Part shown: positions 54,632-63,891 of the stretch, piece after piece | Numbering within the stretch: position 1 is the stretch's first letter | Layout: each line of letters begins with the position of its first letter | Assembly (NCBI GenBank): GCA_938036315.1 | Contig: CALHPK010000009.1 | Location: 18,236 to 82,235, forward strand | Reading direction: 5' to 3' | From: an uncultured bacterium | GTDB lineage: Bacteria; Calescibacteriota; Calescibacteriia; Calescibacteriales; Calescibacteriaceae | DNA length: 64,000 bases | The notes under the pieces: model-generated | The model's input: only the letters and a program-made list of their open reading frames with translations | Database searches by the model: none | What the model was told of the DNA's origin: nothing | Translations under genes and position numbers: made by a program

Positions 54632-55951
54632 TCAAAGTTCTTTGAAGTCGAAAAATTCTGTGAATTCTGGTTTAGGTTTGACAGCTCTCCTTTTCTTTCT
54701 TCTCCTGCTACCCCTTTTTGCGTGACTTTCAATCATTCTAGCGAGCTCCATCTCCTCTTTGCTTCTTCTTTTTCTTCTAACCTTATCTTTGAGCATATCT
54801 ATTCTGAATGTTTTGGCATACTTAGAAAGGGCGGTTCTTAATTTCTGGAAAGCCCTCTTTTCAATCTGTCTTATTCTCTCTTTTGATATTTTGAGCTCAT
54901 CTGATAATTCCTTTAATGTTTTCGGTCTTAGAGAAAGGTATCTTTGCCTTATAACCTGTTGCTCCTGAGATGCCAGGGTTAAGAATGCATCAGCAAGTCC
55001 TTTGTTTATAAAATCTTTTGAGTCCTCTATTTCCGCTCTTGCTACTGGATCTGAGCTCTCATCAGCAGTGAGAATATCTGCAAGCTTCAAACTTCCTTCA
55101 TCATCCTGGGGAGTATCCAAAGATATATCTCGTGACCTGACACGAGCAGACATCAGTTTTATCTTCTCTTCGTCAACATTAAGTTTCTTTGATTGGTCTT
55201 GTATATCCTCCTCCCTGGTCTCATCCCTTATTTTGAATATGTTAGCAAATATTTTTCTTTCATCTTGAGTTGTTCCCAATTTTATTATTGAGAAGTTGTT
55301 AAGGATACAGTTATGTATGAAGGCTCTTATCCAGTATGATGCATAGGATATAAATTTCACACCTTTTGATGGATCGAATTTTCTTATTGCAAATAATAAT
55401 CCTATTATTCCTTCTGAGACAAGGTCTTCGATAGGAACTCCCCAATTTCTGTAATCCAGGGCCATTTTTATGACGAATCTTAGATTCGCAAGAGCGAGCC
55501 TTTTGGCAGCCTCTCTATCTCTGTATTTTCTGAACCTTATTGCCAGCCTTCTTTCCTCTTCAGGAGACAGAAGCTGGTATTTAGAGACATCCTTTAGCAG
55601 AAAAGAAAACGGTGTCTTTACAGAATCTCGGCTACCAGATTTAGAAGTTTCTATCTTCCTAACCGTCTCCGAAGCTTTCCTTCTCAAACTTGTAAAATCA
55701 CGAGAAAGTAGCTCATCAAATACCTCATCTGCTATCTTCTCCTCTTCTTTTACCTCTTTTTTCCTTATATCCTCTATCTTCTTTACATCTCCTACCTTCT
55801 TAGATTCTGCCCCGTCAGCCCCCTTCCTTGTATTGCCTACCTTCTCCGCTTCTATACTCTTGACCTTCATATGTTCCTGCATCTGTGTTTTTTTTCTGCT
55901 CTCTGCTCTTTTACGATGAGTTATCTTCTTTTTTCTCTCTTTTTTTACCAT
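54632..55951 (-). CDS. Sigma-70 family factor, RpoH/SigB-like, with basic tails
   Basis: A 439-residue RNA polymerase sigma factor. The conserved core (about 130-400) has region 1.2 LLSPEEERRLAIRFR, region 2 LVIKMA-type RFVIKMALDYRNWGVPIEDL with GLLFAIRKFDPSKGVKFISY, a box TTQDERKIFANIFK resembling the RpoH box, and region 4 LKELSDELKISKERIRQIEKRA. It resembles deltaproteobacterial RpoH-like alternative factors rather than the housekeeping sigma. Unusual are a Lys/Glu-rich N-terminal leader of about 125 residues and a C-terminal basic tail (KRGSRRRKKRRAVKPK). Its regulon is unknown. Confidence 0.9.
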   Translation of the reverse strand: MVKKERKKKITHRKRAESRKKTQMQEHMKVKSIEAEKVGNTRKGADGAESKKVGDVKKIEDIRKKEVKEEEKIADEVFDELLSRDFTSLRRKASETVRKIETSKSGSRDSVKTPFSFLLKDVSKYQLLSPEEERRLAIRFRKYRDREAAKRLALANLRFVIKMALDYRNWGVPIEDLVSEGIIGLLFAIRKFDPSKGVKFISYASYWIRAFIHNCILNNFSIIKLGTTQDERKIFANIFKIRDETREEDIQDQSKKLNVDEEKIKLMSARVRSRDISLDTPQDDEGSLKLADILTADESSDPVARAEIEDSKDFINKGLADAFLTLASQEQQVIRQRYLSLRPKTLKELSDELKISKERIRQIEKRAFQKLRTALSKYAKTFRIDMLKDKVRRKRRSKEEMELARMIESHAKRGSRRRKKRRAVKPKPEFTEFFDFKEL

Positions 55952-56000
55952 AAATCAAAAAAAATTAATTATGCTAACATATTCTTAATACTTATCTATT

Positions 56001-57080
56001 TTAATCGGAAAAATCTTCTCCTTTCTGATTTTCAAAAATTGACATAAATATATAAAGTTCATTGATTTTTCCTACACTAACCCTTATAAACTCTGGATAG
56101 CCGTACTGCGCCATATCTCTCACAAATACCTTGTTTTTGATAAGTTCGGAATATCTTTTTTTTTGTTTATCCTGGACAAGGACAAAATTTGCCCAAGAGG
56201 GGACAAAGAAAACTCCTATTCTTTTGAAATTCTCCTCAAGAAATCTGATTCCTTCAAGATTGTTCCGGAGTGTTTTTTCTACGTACTCCTTATCGTCCAG
56301 AGCCCCTTCGGCTGCGACTATTGCTAAACAATTCACATTGAAAGGAGGCTTAAATTCCTTCTCGATCTCATCAGAAAAATTACTTATAAGATACCCAAGA
56401 CGGAGCCCTGCAAGTCCGTAGACCTTCGAAAAAGTACGGGTAACAAAAACAGAGTCCGATCTCTTGATATGAAGAGCACTTCTGTAATCATCACCACGCC
56501 AATCTTTACCGTTTAGAGAGAATGAAAACTCAAAATAGGCTTCATCCGAAATAACAAAGACCCCATCTGGAATCATATCCAAAAAACTCTTGTAATCATC
56601 CTTTGGTATTATTTTTCCAGTGGGATTTATAGGGTGAGACAAACACAAAACTGCCGGCCTTTCCCTCTTTAGTGTCCTCAGAAGCTCCTCTAAATCGTAA
56701 CCGAAGTTACTAAGAGGAACTTTGACAACCCCAAGCCCAAGATACCTTGCGCAAAATTCATAAAATGCAAAAGTGCCTTCTCCAACTATAATTTTCAGAT
56801 CTCTCCCGAGCTTCCTCATTGCAAATTTGAAAACAAACTCAATCACTTCATCTGAACCATTTCCTAAAACTATGTTTTTCTCCTCAATATCAATACCCTC
56901 TTTAGATAGCTTTTCCACAATCTTTCTCTTGACCGAATCGTAGTATCTCGAATAGAGATTTACCTTCATGATATTTTCCTTAATCGCTTCTATAGCTTTA
57001 TCTGGAGGACCAAACGGGTTAACATTTGAATTGAGGAAAATTCCCTCTCCCCCGTAAGACTCAGCATAAGGATACACCAT
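56001..57080 (-). CDS. hisC: Histidinol-phosphate aminotransferase
   Basis: A PLP class II aminotransferase of 359 residues that forms histidinol phosphate in histidine synthesis. LNSNVNPFGPPD, GNGSDEVIEF, HPINPTGKIIP and the PLP lysine in TFSKVYGLAGLRLGY are the HisC pattern. Related enzymes act on tyrosine, phenylalanine or cobalamin precursors, so the substrate is likely but not certain. No other his gene is present. It diverges from the AtpI-like gene. Confidence 0.88.
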   Translation of the reverse strand: MVYPYAESYGGEGIFLNSNVNPFGPPDKAIEAIKENIMKVNLYSRYYDSVKRKIVEKLSKEGIDIEEKNIVLGNGSDEVIEFVFKFAMRKLGRDLKIIVGEGTFAFYEFCARYLGLGVVKVPLSNFGYDLEELLRTLKRERPAVLCLSHPINPTGKIIPKDDYKSFLDMIPDGVFVISDEAYFEFSFSLNGKDWRGDDYRSALHIKRSDSVFVTRTFSKVYGLAGLRLGYLISNFSDEIEKEFKPPFNVNCLAIVAAEGALDDKEYVEKTLRNNLEGIRFLEENFKRIGVFFVPSWANFVLVQDKQKKRYSELIKNKVFVRDMAQYGYPEFIRVSVGKINELYIFMSIFENQKGEDFSD

Positions 57081-57174
57081 ATCAGATAAGTTTTATTTTT
57101 CTATTTTACAAAAATGAATCATTCAATTGATTTCAAAATCTAAATCACAAAACGCTAAAATGTATTTAAACTCT

Positions 57175-57405
57175 ATGAAGAAATCCACAGAAGATTTTTT
57201 CATACTTTTGGCGGTAGGGTTCGAATTCATTGGCATTGTAGTTGGAGGAGCTTTCGGAGGATACCTTGTAGGAAAATTTCTCAACATCAGAATGGGAGTC
57301 GGCGAAGCAGTAGGAACATTAATAGGACTTATAATCGCCACTCTCATAACAGCAAAAATCCTCACCTTCTACCTAAAAAAGACCAAAAATAAGCGTAAAA
57401 TATAG
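57175..57405 (+). CDS. AtpI-like small membrane protein
   Basis: 76 residues from the ATG at 57175 (ATG 57160 or TTG 57127 would be longer). Two hydrophobic helices flank a glycine-rich turn, GIVVGGAFGGYLVGKFL and GTLIGLIIATLITAKIL, as in AtpI/AtpQ-type proteins that help assemble the F1Fo ATP synthase c-ring. No atp genes follow, so the role is tentative. It ends 3 bp before the convergent gspF. Confidence 0.72.
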   Translation: MKKSTEDFFILLAVGFEFIGIVVGGAFGGYLVGKFLNIRMGVGEAVGTLIGLIIATLITAKILTFYLKKTKNKRKI

Positions 57406-57408
57406 AAC

Positions 57409-58335
57409 TTACATAGCGCTTGAAATATACTTAAAAATCGGTATATAAAACAGAACAACAATCAAAATTATTATCCCTCCTGTTATAACAAAAAATAGAG
57501 GCTCAACCGCCTTCCTTAACAGTTCATAGGTAGATCTTGCTCTTTCTTCAAAAACTTGAGATATATCTCTGAGAGCTTCCGACAATCTCCCAACTTCATA
57601 AGCCTTCTTCAGCTCATCCCTGAAATCCGGTAGAAACGCAAAATTCAACTCAATACCCCTCATAACAGCTGAAGCTACATTTATAACTTCACTTTTTAAT
57701 TTTCTATCATTGATCAAGGGTGAAACCAAGAGCAAAGCCTGCACAATTTCTATTCCATTCTCAAGACACAAAGCTAAAGATCTCAACAATATCTGAATCT
57801 CATAATATCTCAAAAGCGGGTTACCCATATGAAAAGCAATAAAAATAGGAGATAGGACCACTACAACAAAAATCAGAACTGAAAAGAATATATTACCCCT
57901 CAACATATTTGAAACCTTCACTATGGCAACCAGCCCAACACTATCTTCTTGAATACCTAAGTCAGAAATTAGCTCAAGCAGTTGAGGAACAACATAAGTA
58001 AGAATTACAAAGACAATACTCACCGAGAGAACAAAAGTCAGATAAGGGAAAACAAAAGCCCATCTGATATCTGCCCTGAATCTTCTGATCTTTTCAAATA
58101 CGTCAATGACATCCTTAATTGAATCTTTGAGCCTTCCAGTCTCTTCCCCAATTTTTATATTCTGAACCACAAACTCTGGTAATCCTTCATATTTCAGAGC
58201 TGTGGACAGAGGCATTCCTCTTCTGAGATACTCGGAGATATCACCTCCAACTTTTTCAGCTATCGAACTAAGTGTAAACCCTGCAGAAAGATACGTGTAA
58301 ATACTTTTGAGTAACCTTAGCTCTCTGTCCTTCAT
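57409..58335 (-). CDS. gspF: Type II secretion / type IV pilus inner-membrane protein (GspF/PilC)
   Basis: A 308-residue polytopic platform protein with two T2SSF domains (about 1-125 and 170-300). Each has a helical bundle and membrane segments: FPYLTFVLSVSIVFVILTYV in the middle and a GGIIILIVVLFYIPIFKYI helix at the C-terminus. It is about 90 residues shorter than usual because the cytoplasmic N-terminal part is missing. GspF or PilC cannot be told apart by sequence alone; GspN in the window favours secretion. No gspE, gspD or pilin gene is adjacent. Confidence 0.8.
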   Translation of the reverse strand: MKDRELRLLKSIYTYLSAGFTLSSIAEKVGGDISEYLRRGMPLSTALKYEGLPEFVVQNIKIGEETGRLKDSIKDVIDVFEKIRRFRADIRWAFVFPYLTFVLSVSIVFVILTYVVPQLLELISDLGIQEDSVGLVAIVKVSNMLRGNIFFSVLIFVVVVLSPIFIAFHMGNPLLRYYEIQILLRSLALCLENGIEIVQALLLVSPLINDRKLKSEVINVASAVMRGIELNFAFLPDFRDELKKAYEVGRLSEALRDISQVFEERARSTYELLRKAVEPLFFVITGGIIILIVVLFYIPIFKYISSAM

Positions 58336-58405
58336 CTCACATAGGACTATCTCATATTTTTTATTTTATCACTTTTTTACTTTTTTTATTTATCTTACGA
58401 TAGGG

Positions 58406-59749
58406 ATGAAACTATTTGGAACTGACGGAATAAGGTTTTTAGTTGATAGGGGACAGGAAGTACCCAACGATGATATTATATATAGCCCTGAGCTTATACT
58501 AAAGCTTGCATTAGCATCTGCAGTCGGACTACAAAGGGGGAAATATATGATAGTCCAAGATACAAGAAAATCATCACACCACATATCTATGATCTTTTCA
58601 GGAGTTTTTGCCTCGGCCGGGTCAGAAATACTCACAGGAGGAATCTTACCTACCCCAGCTGCTTCGATTCTTGTGAAAAAACTTGGTCTTGACGGAGCAT
58701 TTTCTATCTCGGCATCTCATAACCCCCCGCAGTACAATGGAATAAAATTTTTCCTCAAAGATGGATTCAAAGCAGACAGAAAAACAGAAGAAATAATAGA
58801 AGAAAAATTCTCTGATATAGAAAAAAATGGGAACTATAGTTCACAAATAGCAAACAAGATTTCCAGAATCCATAATCTATCTGAAATCGCTTTCTCAACT
58901 TATAAAAGCTCAATCCTAAACCTTTTTCCTAAGAACTTTTTAAGAGGACTAAGGATTGTTCTTGATTGCTCAAATGGAGCAACATATAAAATAGCTCCAG
59001 AGATATTTTATGAGTTGGGTGCCAATATCAAAGCAATAGGAGTAAATCCTGATGGAGAAAACATAAATCAGGGCATCGGCAGTGAAAATCCAGATACAGC
59101 CCTGAAGCAAGAAGGAGACTTCAAAATTATCTTCGATGGGGATGGTGATAGGGTACTGATAGCCGATTCAACTGAGCTGTATGATGGGGATCAGATAATC
59201 TCTGTCCTTGCAAAGTTTATGAAAGATGAAGGAACACTAAGATGGGGAATTGTTGGAACTATCCTTTCTAACTTTGCACTTGAGATCTTCTGCAAAGAGC
59301 TTGGATTAAACTTTATAAGAGTTGATGTAGGAGACAGAAATATAGCCTATAAAATGAAGGAGCTATCTGCAAACTTAGGAGGAGAAGAATCCGGACACAT
59401 AATACTTATGGATATTGTACCTACAGGTGATGGAATAATTACTGCTTTGAAAACTCTCTATTATATTCTGAAATCTGGGAAGGAGCTTAAGGCTCTTGCA
59501 ATAAAAAAGTTCTATCAAGCAAAAGCAAAAGTTTCCATCTCAAAAAGATTAGATCTGAATTCTGATATCTTCTTGCAGGTTCACAAAATATCCAAAGAAA
59601 TAGAAAGGGAAAATGGACGGGCAGTTATAAGATACTCTGGCACCGAACCAGTCTTGCGAATTATGGTTGAGCATCAAGATAAAGAAAAAGCCGAAAAATA
59701 CAAAAATATATTGGAAGAAGAAATCAGAAAAATTTTTCTATCCCACTAG
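58406..59749 (+). CDS. glmM: Phosphoglucosamine mutase
   Basis: GlmM turns glucosamine-6-phosphate into the 1-phosphate for UDP-GlcNAc, needed by MurG and LpxB pathways. From ATG 58406 it has 447 residues. FGTDGIRF opens the chain, the phosphoserine loop is SASHNP near 102-107, the metal loop is DGDGDR, and the sugar loop is GGEESGHI with a C-terminal RYSGTEPVLRIM phosphate site. A longer frame from 58307 adds a hydrophobic unlikely leader. Confidence 0.94.
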   Translation: MKLFGTDGIRFLVDRGQEVPNDDIIYSPELILKLALASAVGLQRGKYMIVQDTRKSSHHISMIFSGVFASAGSEILTGGILPTPAASILVKKLGLDGAFSISASHNPPQYNGIKFFLKDGFKADRKTEEIIEEKFSDIEKNGNYSSQIANKISRIHNLSEIAFSTYKSSILNLFPKNFLRGLRIVLDCSNGATYKIAPEIFYELGANIKAIGVNPDGENINQGIGSENPDTALKQEGDFKIIFDGDGDRVLIADSTELYDGDQIISVLAKFMKDEGTLRWGIVGTILSNFALEIFCKELGLNFIRVDVGDRNIAYKMKELSANLGGEESGHIILMDIVPTGDGIITALKTLYYILKSGKELKALAIKKFYQAKAKVSISKRLDLNSDIFLQVHKISKEIERENGRAVIRYSGTEPVLRIMVEHQDKEKAEKYKNILEEEIRKIFLSH

Positions 59750-59852
59750 ATTTTCTGGTACAACACATAGCAAATAAAGACTTGCCGAATAAATCTTTCT
59801 TTCCATTACACCTAATAAATACCGCCCAAGCGATTTGTAAAATTTCTTATGG

Positions 59853-60758
59853 ATGAAGAATGAAAAAGTAGACACGACATCCTCAAGCGAAGAGATAACA
59901 GATGTGACAGATGTCTCATCTAGCGAAAGAAGTAAAGGGATAAACGAAAGAGTACTAATACTTGTTGTAGAATACCCTCCCGAGCTGGCTGGAAAGGAAT
60001 TTGAAATAAATTCACCCGGAATTCTCGGGCGTCTCTCATCTACATCAATCCATATTCCCGAAAATAGCGTATCAAGAAAACACCTTTTCTTTGACCCAGA
60101 CCATAAAAATCAGAGGGTATACATAAGAGACCTGAATTCAACCAATGGCACCTATATAAACGGTAAAAAGATAACCGCAACATACATAGGCCCTGGAGAT
60201 AAGATCCTTGTCGGAAGAGTTGCCCTGAGACTAGAAGCAAGAACTCTCACAGAGCACAATATAAGAAAAAGGCTCAGCAAAGATGCAGAAATAGATTCCC
60301 TAACCGGAATCTTAAATAGGAGAGCTCTTGAGGCAGAAATAACCAGACTCATAAACAGCCAAACAAAATTTTGTCTTGTATTCATAGATCTTGATGGATT
60401 CAAAAAGGTAAACGACACGTATGGACACAAAAAAGGAGATAGTATCCTCAGAATTTGTGGAGAAGTTATAAAAAGGAACATAAGAGAAAGTGATATTGCG
60501 GGCAGATACGGCGGCGATGAGATAATTCTTATCCTAAAAAACGTCGATTCAAACATAGCTGGTAAAATTATCGATAGAATAAGAACAAATTTCATCATAG
60601 AGTCAAAGAGCAAAGAAGGTATAAATATAGATTTCTCCTATGGAGTAGCAGAATTTCCCAAAGACGGACTGAATTTCAGCCAGATTCTGGAGATCGCAGA
60701 TCATAGATTATATAAGATCAAAGGGAAAAAGTATCCGAACTTAGCTTATCTGGGGTGA
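59853..60758 (+). CDS. FHA-GGDEF diguanylate cyclase
   Basis: A 301-residue signalling protein. Residues about 35-125 form an FHA phosphothreonine-binding domain (GILGRLSSTSIHIPENSVSRKH, then DLNSTNGTYINGKKI). Residues about 130-300 form a GGDEF domain with an intact GGDEI active site (GRYGGDEIIL) and FIDLDGFKKVNDTYGH, so it probably makes c-di-GMP. The inhibitory RxxD site is not evident in the usual place. FHA input suggests control by a Ser/Thr kinase. The stop overlaps gspN by 18 bp on the opposite strand. Confidence 0.92.
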   Translation: MKNEKVDTTSSSEEITDVTDVSSSERSKGINERVLILVVEYPPELAGKEFEINSPGILGRLSSTSIHIPENSVSRKHLFFDPDHKNQRVYIRDLNSTNGTYINGKKITATYIGPGDKILVGRVALRLEARTLTEHNIRKRLSKDAEIDSLTGILNRRALEAEITRLINSQTKFCLVFIDLDGFKKVNDTYGHKKGDSILRICGEVIKRNIRESDIAGRYGGDEIILILKNVDSNIAGKIIDRIRTNFIIESKSKEGINIDFSYGVAEFPKDGLNFSQILEIADHRLYKIKGKKYPNLAYLG

Positions 60759-61592
60759 TGATAACGTACCCCGAATTCTAAACTTCTGCTTAGGTATGTT
60801 TATTATCTTGGTCTTGAGCTCCACCGTAAGATCTAACTGGGAGTTTTGCAGACTTCTTTCAAACCTTACTGTTCCTGAAATTACACCTTCTACATCACCA
60901 CCTTCTGATTTGAAGTTCAAAAACCTCAAGAATCCTTGATTTATTAGTGCCTCTACCTTGGTTTTACCTAAGCTCAACTCTCCTTCAAAAAAGCTTCCCA
61001 GTTTCGCTGAATTCACAATTTCCAAAGTCATCTTCTCTGTGTATAAATTTACCTTCCCAGAAACAGCTGTTACTCCTTTTTCAAACCCCGATATCTCAAT
61101 GCTATATCTTATCAACCCCTTTGCTACCACATCAATAAATTGTGAGACATCTTTCAAGTCCACCACACCTTCTGACTTCACCTTGGATGGTACAAAACTT
61201 CCCGAACTTTTCAGAAAAGATAATTCAGCCTTAACGCTAGAAAGGTGAGTTTTGATTTTGATATAAAAGGGTATCTCACCAGAAAGCAAGGTAAAAAGTG
61301 AAAACAAAGACGGAGATATACTTACCTGATCAAATCTAATTTCTTTGCCATTCATTTTAAGGTCTAAACTCTGTAGAGCTATGCCGGGGGGAAATAAAAG
61401 CTTTACATCATCCACATAAATGTTTCCTGATTTATTTAATAGGTTCTTCACCAGATCTTTTGGGAAGAAAATATATAGACCACAAATTACCCCGAGCGAA
61501 AAGATAGAAAAATATGCTGAGATTTTCTTTACTATACTTACTAAACTTTTTCTTTTCTCTTTATTTCTATCTCTTTTACTATTATCATTCAT
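60741..61592 (-). CDS. gspN: Type II secretion system protein GspN-like
   Basis: A 283-residue protein with a short basic cytoplasmic N-terminus and one membrane helix (about 28-46, SAYFSIFSLGVICGLYIFFP), then a beta-rich periplasmic domain of the GspN type. DLKMNGKEIRFDQVSISPSL and a C-terminal RIRGTLSSPQI strand, which resembles the GTLxxP ending of GspN, support this. GspN is an optional inner-membrane part of type II secretion. It is translationally coupled to the lipoprotein gene upstream (ATGA overlap at 61589-61592). Confidence 0.72.
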   Translation of the reverse strand: MNDNSKRDRNKEKRKSLVSIVKKISAYFSIFSLGVICGLYIFFPKDLVKNLLNKSGNIYVDDVKLLFPPGIALQSLDLKMNGKEIRFDQVSISPSLFSLFTLLSGEIPFYIKIKTHLSSVKAELSFLKSSGSFVPSKVKSEGVVDLKDVSQFIDVVAKGLIRYSIEISGFEKGVTAVSGKVNLYTEKMTLEIVNSAKLGSFFEGELSLGKTKVEALINQGFLRFLNFKSEGGDVEGVISGTVRFERSLQNSQLDLTVELKTKIINIPKQKFRIRGTLSSPQIS

Positions 61593-62773
61593 TCAACTTG
61601 GAATTGAAGCATCTTCCTATTTTGGACTTTTGGCTTGATAGCCAGACCTTGTTTTTTCAGCTCATCTTGTAGGGCAAACAGAAGCTCATCAGATTGCCCC
61701 TTATACCAAATGCGGAATGTCATAAGTTTCGAAGTTACAGTCTCTCTTTTATATTCAGAAGATATGGCTTTTATAGAATCAGATAACTTTTTCTGCCGTT
61801 CCAGATCTCCAAAATTGCCGTAGATAAAGACAAGGAACTGTTTTCCTTTTTTAAGGTCAGATTTCCAGTAGTCCATTATCTGAGTTATAACTTTGTCAAC
61901 AGCATCTCTTACCGCCTCAGATATAGTAACCCTGTCTTTCCCAGGACCAGCTACCAACTCTTTCGAAAAACCAGTGGAAGAACCTATAAGTCTACCCGTT
62001 GTAGTTTCGTATGCCTTAAGAGAAACTGCAGATTTCACTGTTTTATCTGACCCTACTCTCCCCTCCTCAAACTTGCCCTCTACAGTAATGTAGATATCAC
62101 CTCCTATTGAGAGAGCAATCTTTGCTGCTGGATCCTGAGGTAAACCCTCAACCATTTCTATCTGCTCCGCCATTTTATACAACTGTTCAACTGTGTCAGG
62201 ATTCAGAACTTCAAATTTTCTTGTAGTGAAATAAGAGTTCGCCTCGCTAATGGCAAAATCAATCCAAGCCTGTCCTTTTGCTGTCTCATGCGGTATGACA
62301 ACTATTGATGGGTTTTCAAGAGCCTCTATTACTTCTTCCCTTTTTTGGATATATCCAGCAGAAGAGAGAAAATCTTCAAGGAGCTTCTTTCTCACCACAG
62401 CATTAGCTTCCACTCTGTACTTTCCCTGCGGAGTTCTAGTTGCTCTGGGAGTTCCTTGCAGAGTCACATATCTATCCATATCTTTGTAGATAGCTTCTTT
62501 GTTTGCCTCAACCTTTAGTTTTTCCTGTTCAGTTTGAGCAAGATTTTGTATAACTATCCACATAGCATTTAGCTTTGCCTCAACTATTGCTCCGTCGTTA
62601 TTTTCCCATTCTCCAACTGCTCTTACAAGAACAGTTTCAGGATCTAAGGAAGATATTATCTGCGCATTGTATGTCACTGGGTACTGAGGGAGTTTTTTTG
62701 CACAGGAGAAGAACAAGCCGACCGCAAACAATAAAGCTAATACACCCATGCCTATTAATCTTTCTAACTTCAT
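61589..62773 (-). CDS. Putative lipoprotein coupled to gspN
   Basis: 394 residues from the ATG at 62773, which has an excellent Shine-Dalgarno. The signal peptide ends in a lipobox-like LFFSC, so an outer- or inner-membrane lipoprotein is likely. Residues about 30-115 resemble LPP20-type or signal-transducing N-terminal segments; from about 145 onward (ALENPSIVVIPHE, then IALSIGGDIYITVEGK) the sequence resembles DUF6175-like or CsgG-like periplasmic proteins. Neither match is firm. Its stop overlaps the gspN start. Function unknown; a role in an export system is an inference from context. Confidence 0.7.
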   Translation of the reverse strand: MKLERLIGMGVLALLFAVGLFFSCAKKLPQYPVTYNAQIISSLDPETVLVRAVGEWENNDGAIVEAKLNAMWIVIQNLAQTEQEKLKVEANKEAIYKDMDRYVTLQGTPRATRTPQGKYRVEANAVVRKKLLEDFLSSAGYIQKREEVIEALENPSIVVIPHETAKGQAWIDFAISEANSYFTTRKFEVLNPDTVEQLYKMAEQIEMVEGLPQDPAAKIALSIGGDIYITVEGKFEEGRVGSDKTVKSAVSLKAYETTTGRLIGSSTGFSKELVAGPGKDRVTISEAVRDAVDKVITQIMDYWKSDLKKGKQFLVFIYGNFGDLERQKKLSDSIKAISSEYKRETVTSKLMTFRIWYKGQSDELLFALQDELKKQGLAIKPKVQNRKMLQFQVE

Positions 62774-62780
62774 AACTTTT

Positions 62781-62789
62781 ACCTCCTTT
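62781..62789 (-). promoter_or_regulatory. Strong Shine-Dalgarno deciding the lipoprotein start
   Basis: AAGGAGGTA, preceded by A on the minus strand, lies seven bases before the ATG at 62773, favouring it over a start at 62809. Confidence 0.75.
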
Positions 62790-62928
62790 ACACAGAACAA
62801 AAATCTCAATCTACATATTAATTAAATTAGCTGAAAATTTTGCAGATTTTTCGATTTTTTGACTGTCAAGATTTCAAATCAAAATTTCAAAGATTCTCAG
62901 AAAAAATGTCAGCTGATACGAATAATAC

Positions 62929-63891
62929 TCAATTTACAGCCATCAGAAGATCTACTGCCCTGAAAAGAATCACTGCAGTAGCAAGCCCTATCCAAGGAAT
63001 GGCAAACCAAAAAAATGCAATATACCTTATATAAATATTTTCTTTTAACTTTCCCCTTGCTGCAGAGATTCCTATCATACCTGCTGTCATCGTTTCATTT
63101 ATAGAGATAGGTATACCAAAAAACGAAGCAATGAGAATTATAGTTGCCTCCATAGATAGTAAGTATATTGCTCTGAGTAGTCCGAGCTCAACTATCTTCG
63201 TTCCTGCTTTTTTTGCTATTGAAGGTCCAAAAAGCTGTGAACCAATGAACATAAATAACGCCCCAAGAAGCACCGATCTATCCAGAGGATATCCTCGAGC
63301 ATATAGAAAAGCCACCGAATTTCCAAGGTTGTTAGCTCCTGCTGAGAAACCGAAATAAGCTCCAGCAACAACTATCAAAAATCTAAATAGCATTCTCAGG
63401 AACCTTATATCCCATTTCGCCGCAAAGTTTAGAATGCGAAAATAAAGGAATTTTTCAAAAATATAACCTAAGATAAAAGCAATTGCCGGAGTAGCGATCC
63501 ACCAACATACCACAACTATAAACTTAGTAAAGTAGAGGTGATCCGTAGCAATCCCTATCCCAACAATAGATAATGAAACGATATGTGTAGTAGCTATTGG
63601 GACTTTTAGAATGTTTGCAAGGAGAATATAAACTATAGAATTTATGTAGAATGTCAAAGTAGCTCCATTCTGAGAAAGTATGAATGACGGGGCTAGTTTC
63701 TCTCCAAGTGTCACAAGCACATTCTTCCCCAGAAAGAAAGCCCCTAAGAATATCGCAACCCCTGAAATGAGACATAACTGCCTTGGACTCAGGGTTCTTG
63801 CTGAGTACGGAGCGGCCATAACCGTACCCCCATTTGATCCCCCAATAGTGACGGCAAGAGAAAATGCAAGAATTCCAAATAGTAAATCCAT
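62929..63891 (-). CDS. PiT-family inorganic phosphate transporter
   Basis: A 320-residue polytopic protein of the PiT family, which imports phosphate with cations. The twin family signatures are present: GGSNGGTVMAAPYSAR near the start and SAGANNLGNSVAFL in the second half. VPIATTHIVSLSIVG and IPISINETMTAGMIG are the paired re-entrant segments. The second lacks the usual Thr-Thr-His. Typical PiT proteins are longer (about 330-500), so this is a compact form; phosphate is the likely but unproven substrate. The last 109 bp of the window, upstream of it, show nothing. Confidence 0.85.
   Translation of the reverse strand: MDLLFGILAFSLAVTIGGSNGGTVMAAPYSARTLSPRQLCLISGVAIFLGAFFLGKNVLVTLGEKLAPSFILSQNGATLTFYINSIVYILLANILKVPIATTHIVSLSIVGIGIATDHLYFTKFIVVVCWWIATPAIAFILGYIFEKFLYFRILNFAAKWDIRFLRMLFRFLIVVAGAYFGFSAGANNLGNSVAFLYARGYPLDRSVLLGALFMFIGSQLFGPSIAKKAGTKIVELGLLRAIYLLSMEATIILIASFFGIPISINETMTAGMIGISAARGKLKENIYIRYIAFFWFAIPWIGLATAVILFRAVDLLMAVN

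Noticed and set aside
55470..55919. 149-codon plus-strand frame opposite the sigma factor
   Set aside because: Ser/Leu-rich reverse image of the Lys/Glu-rich leader; no start signal.
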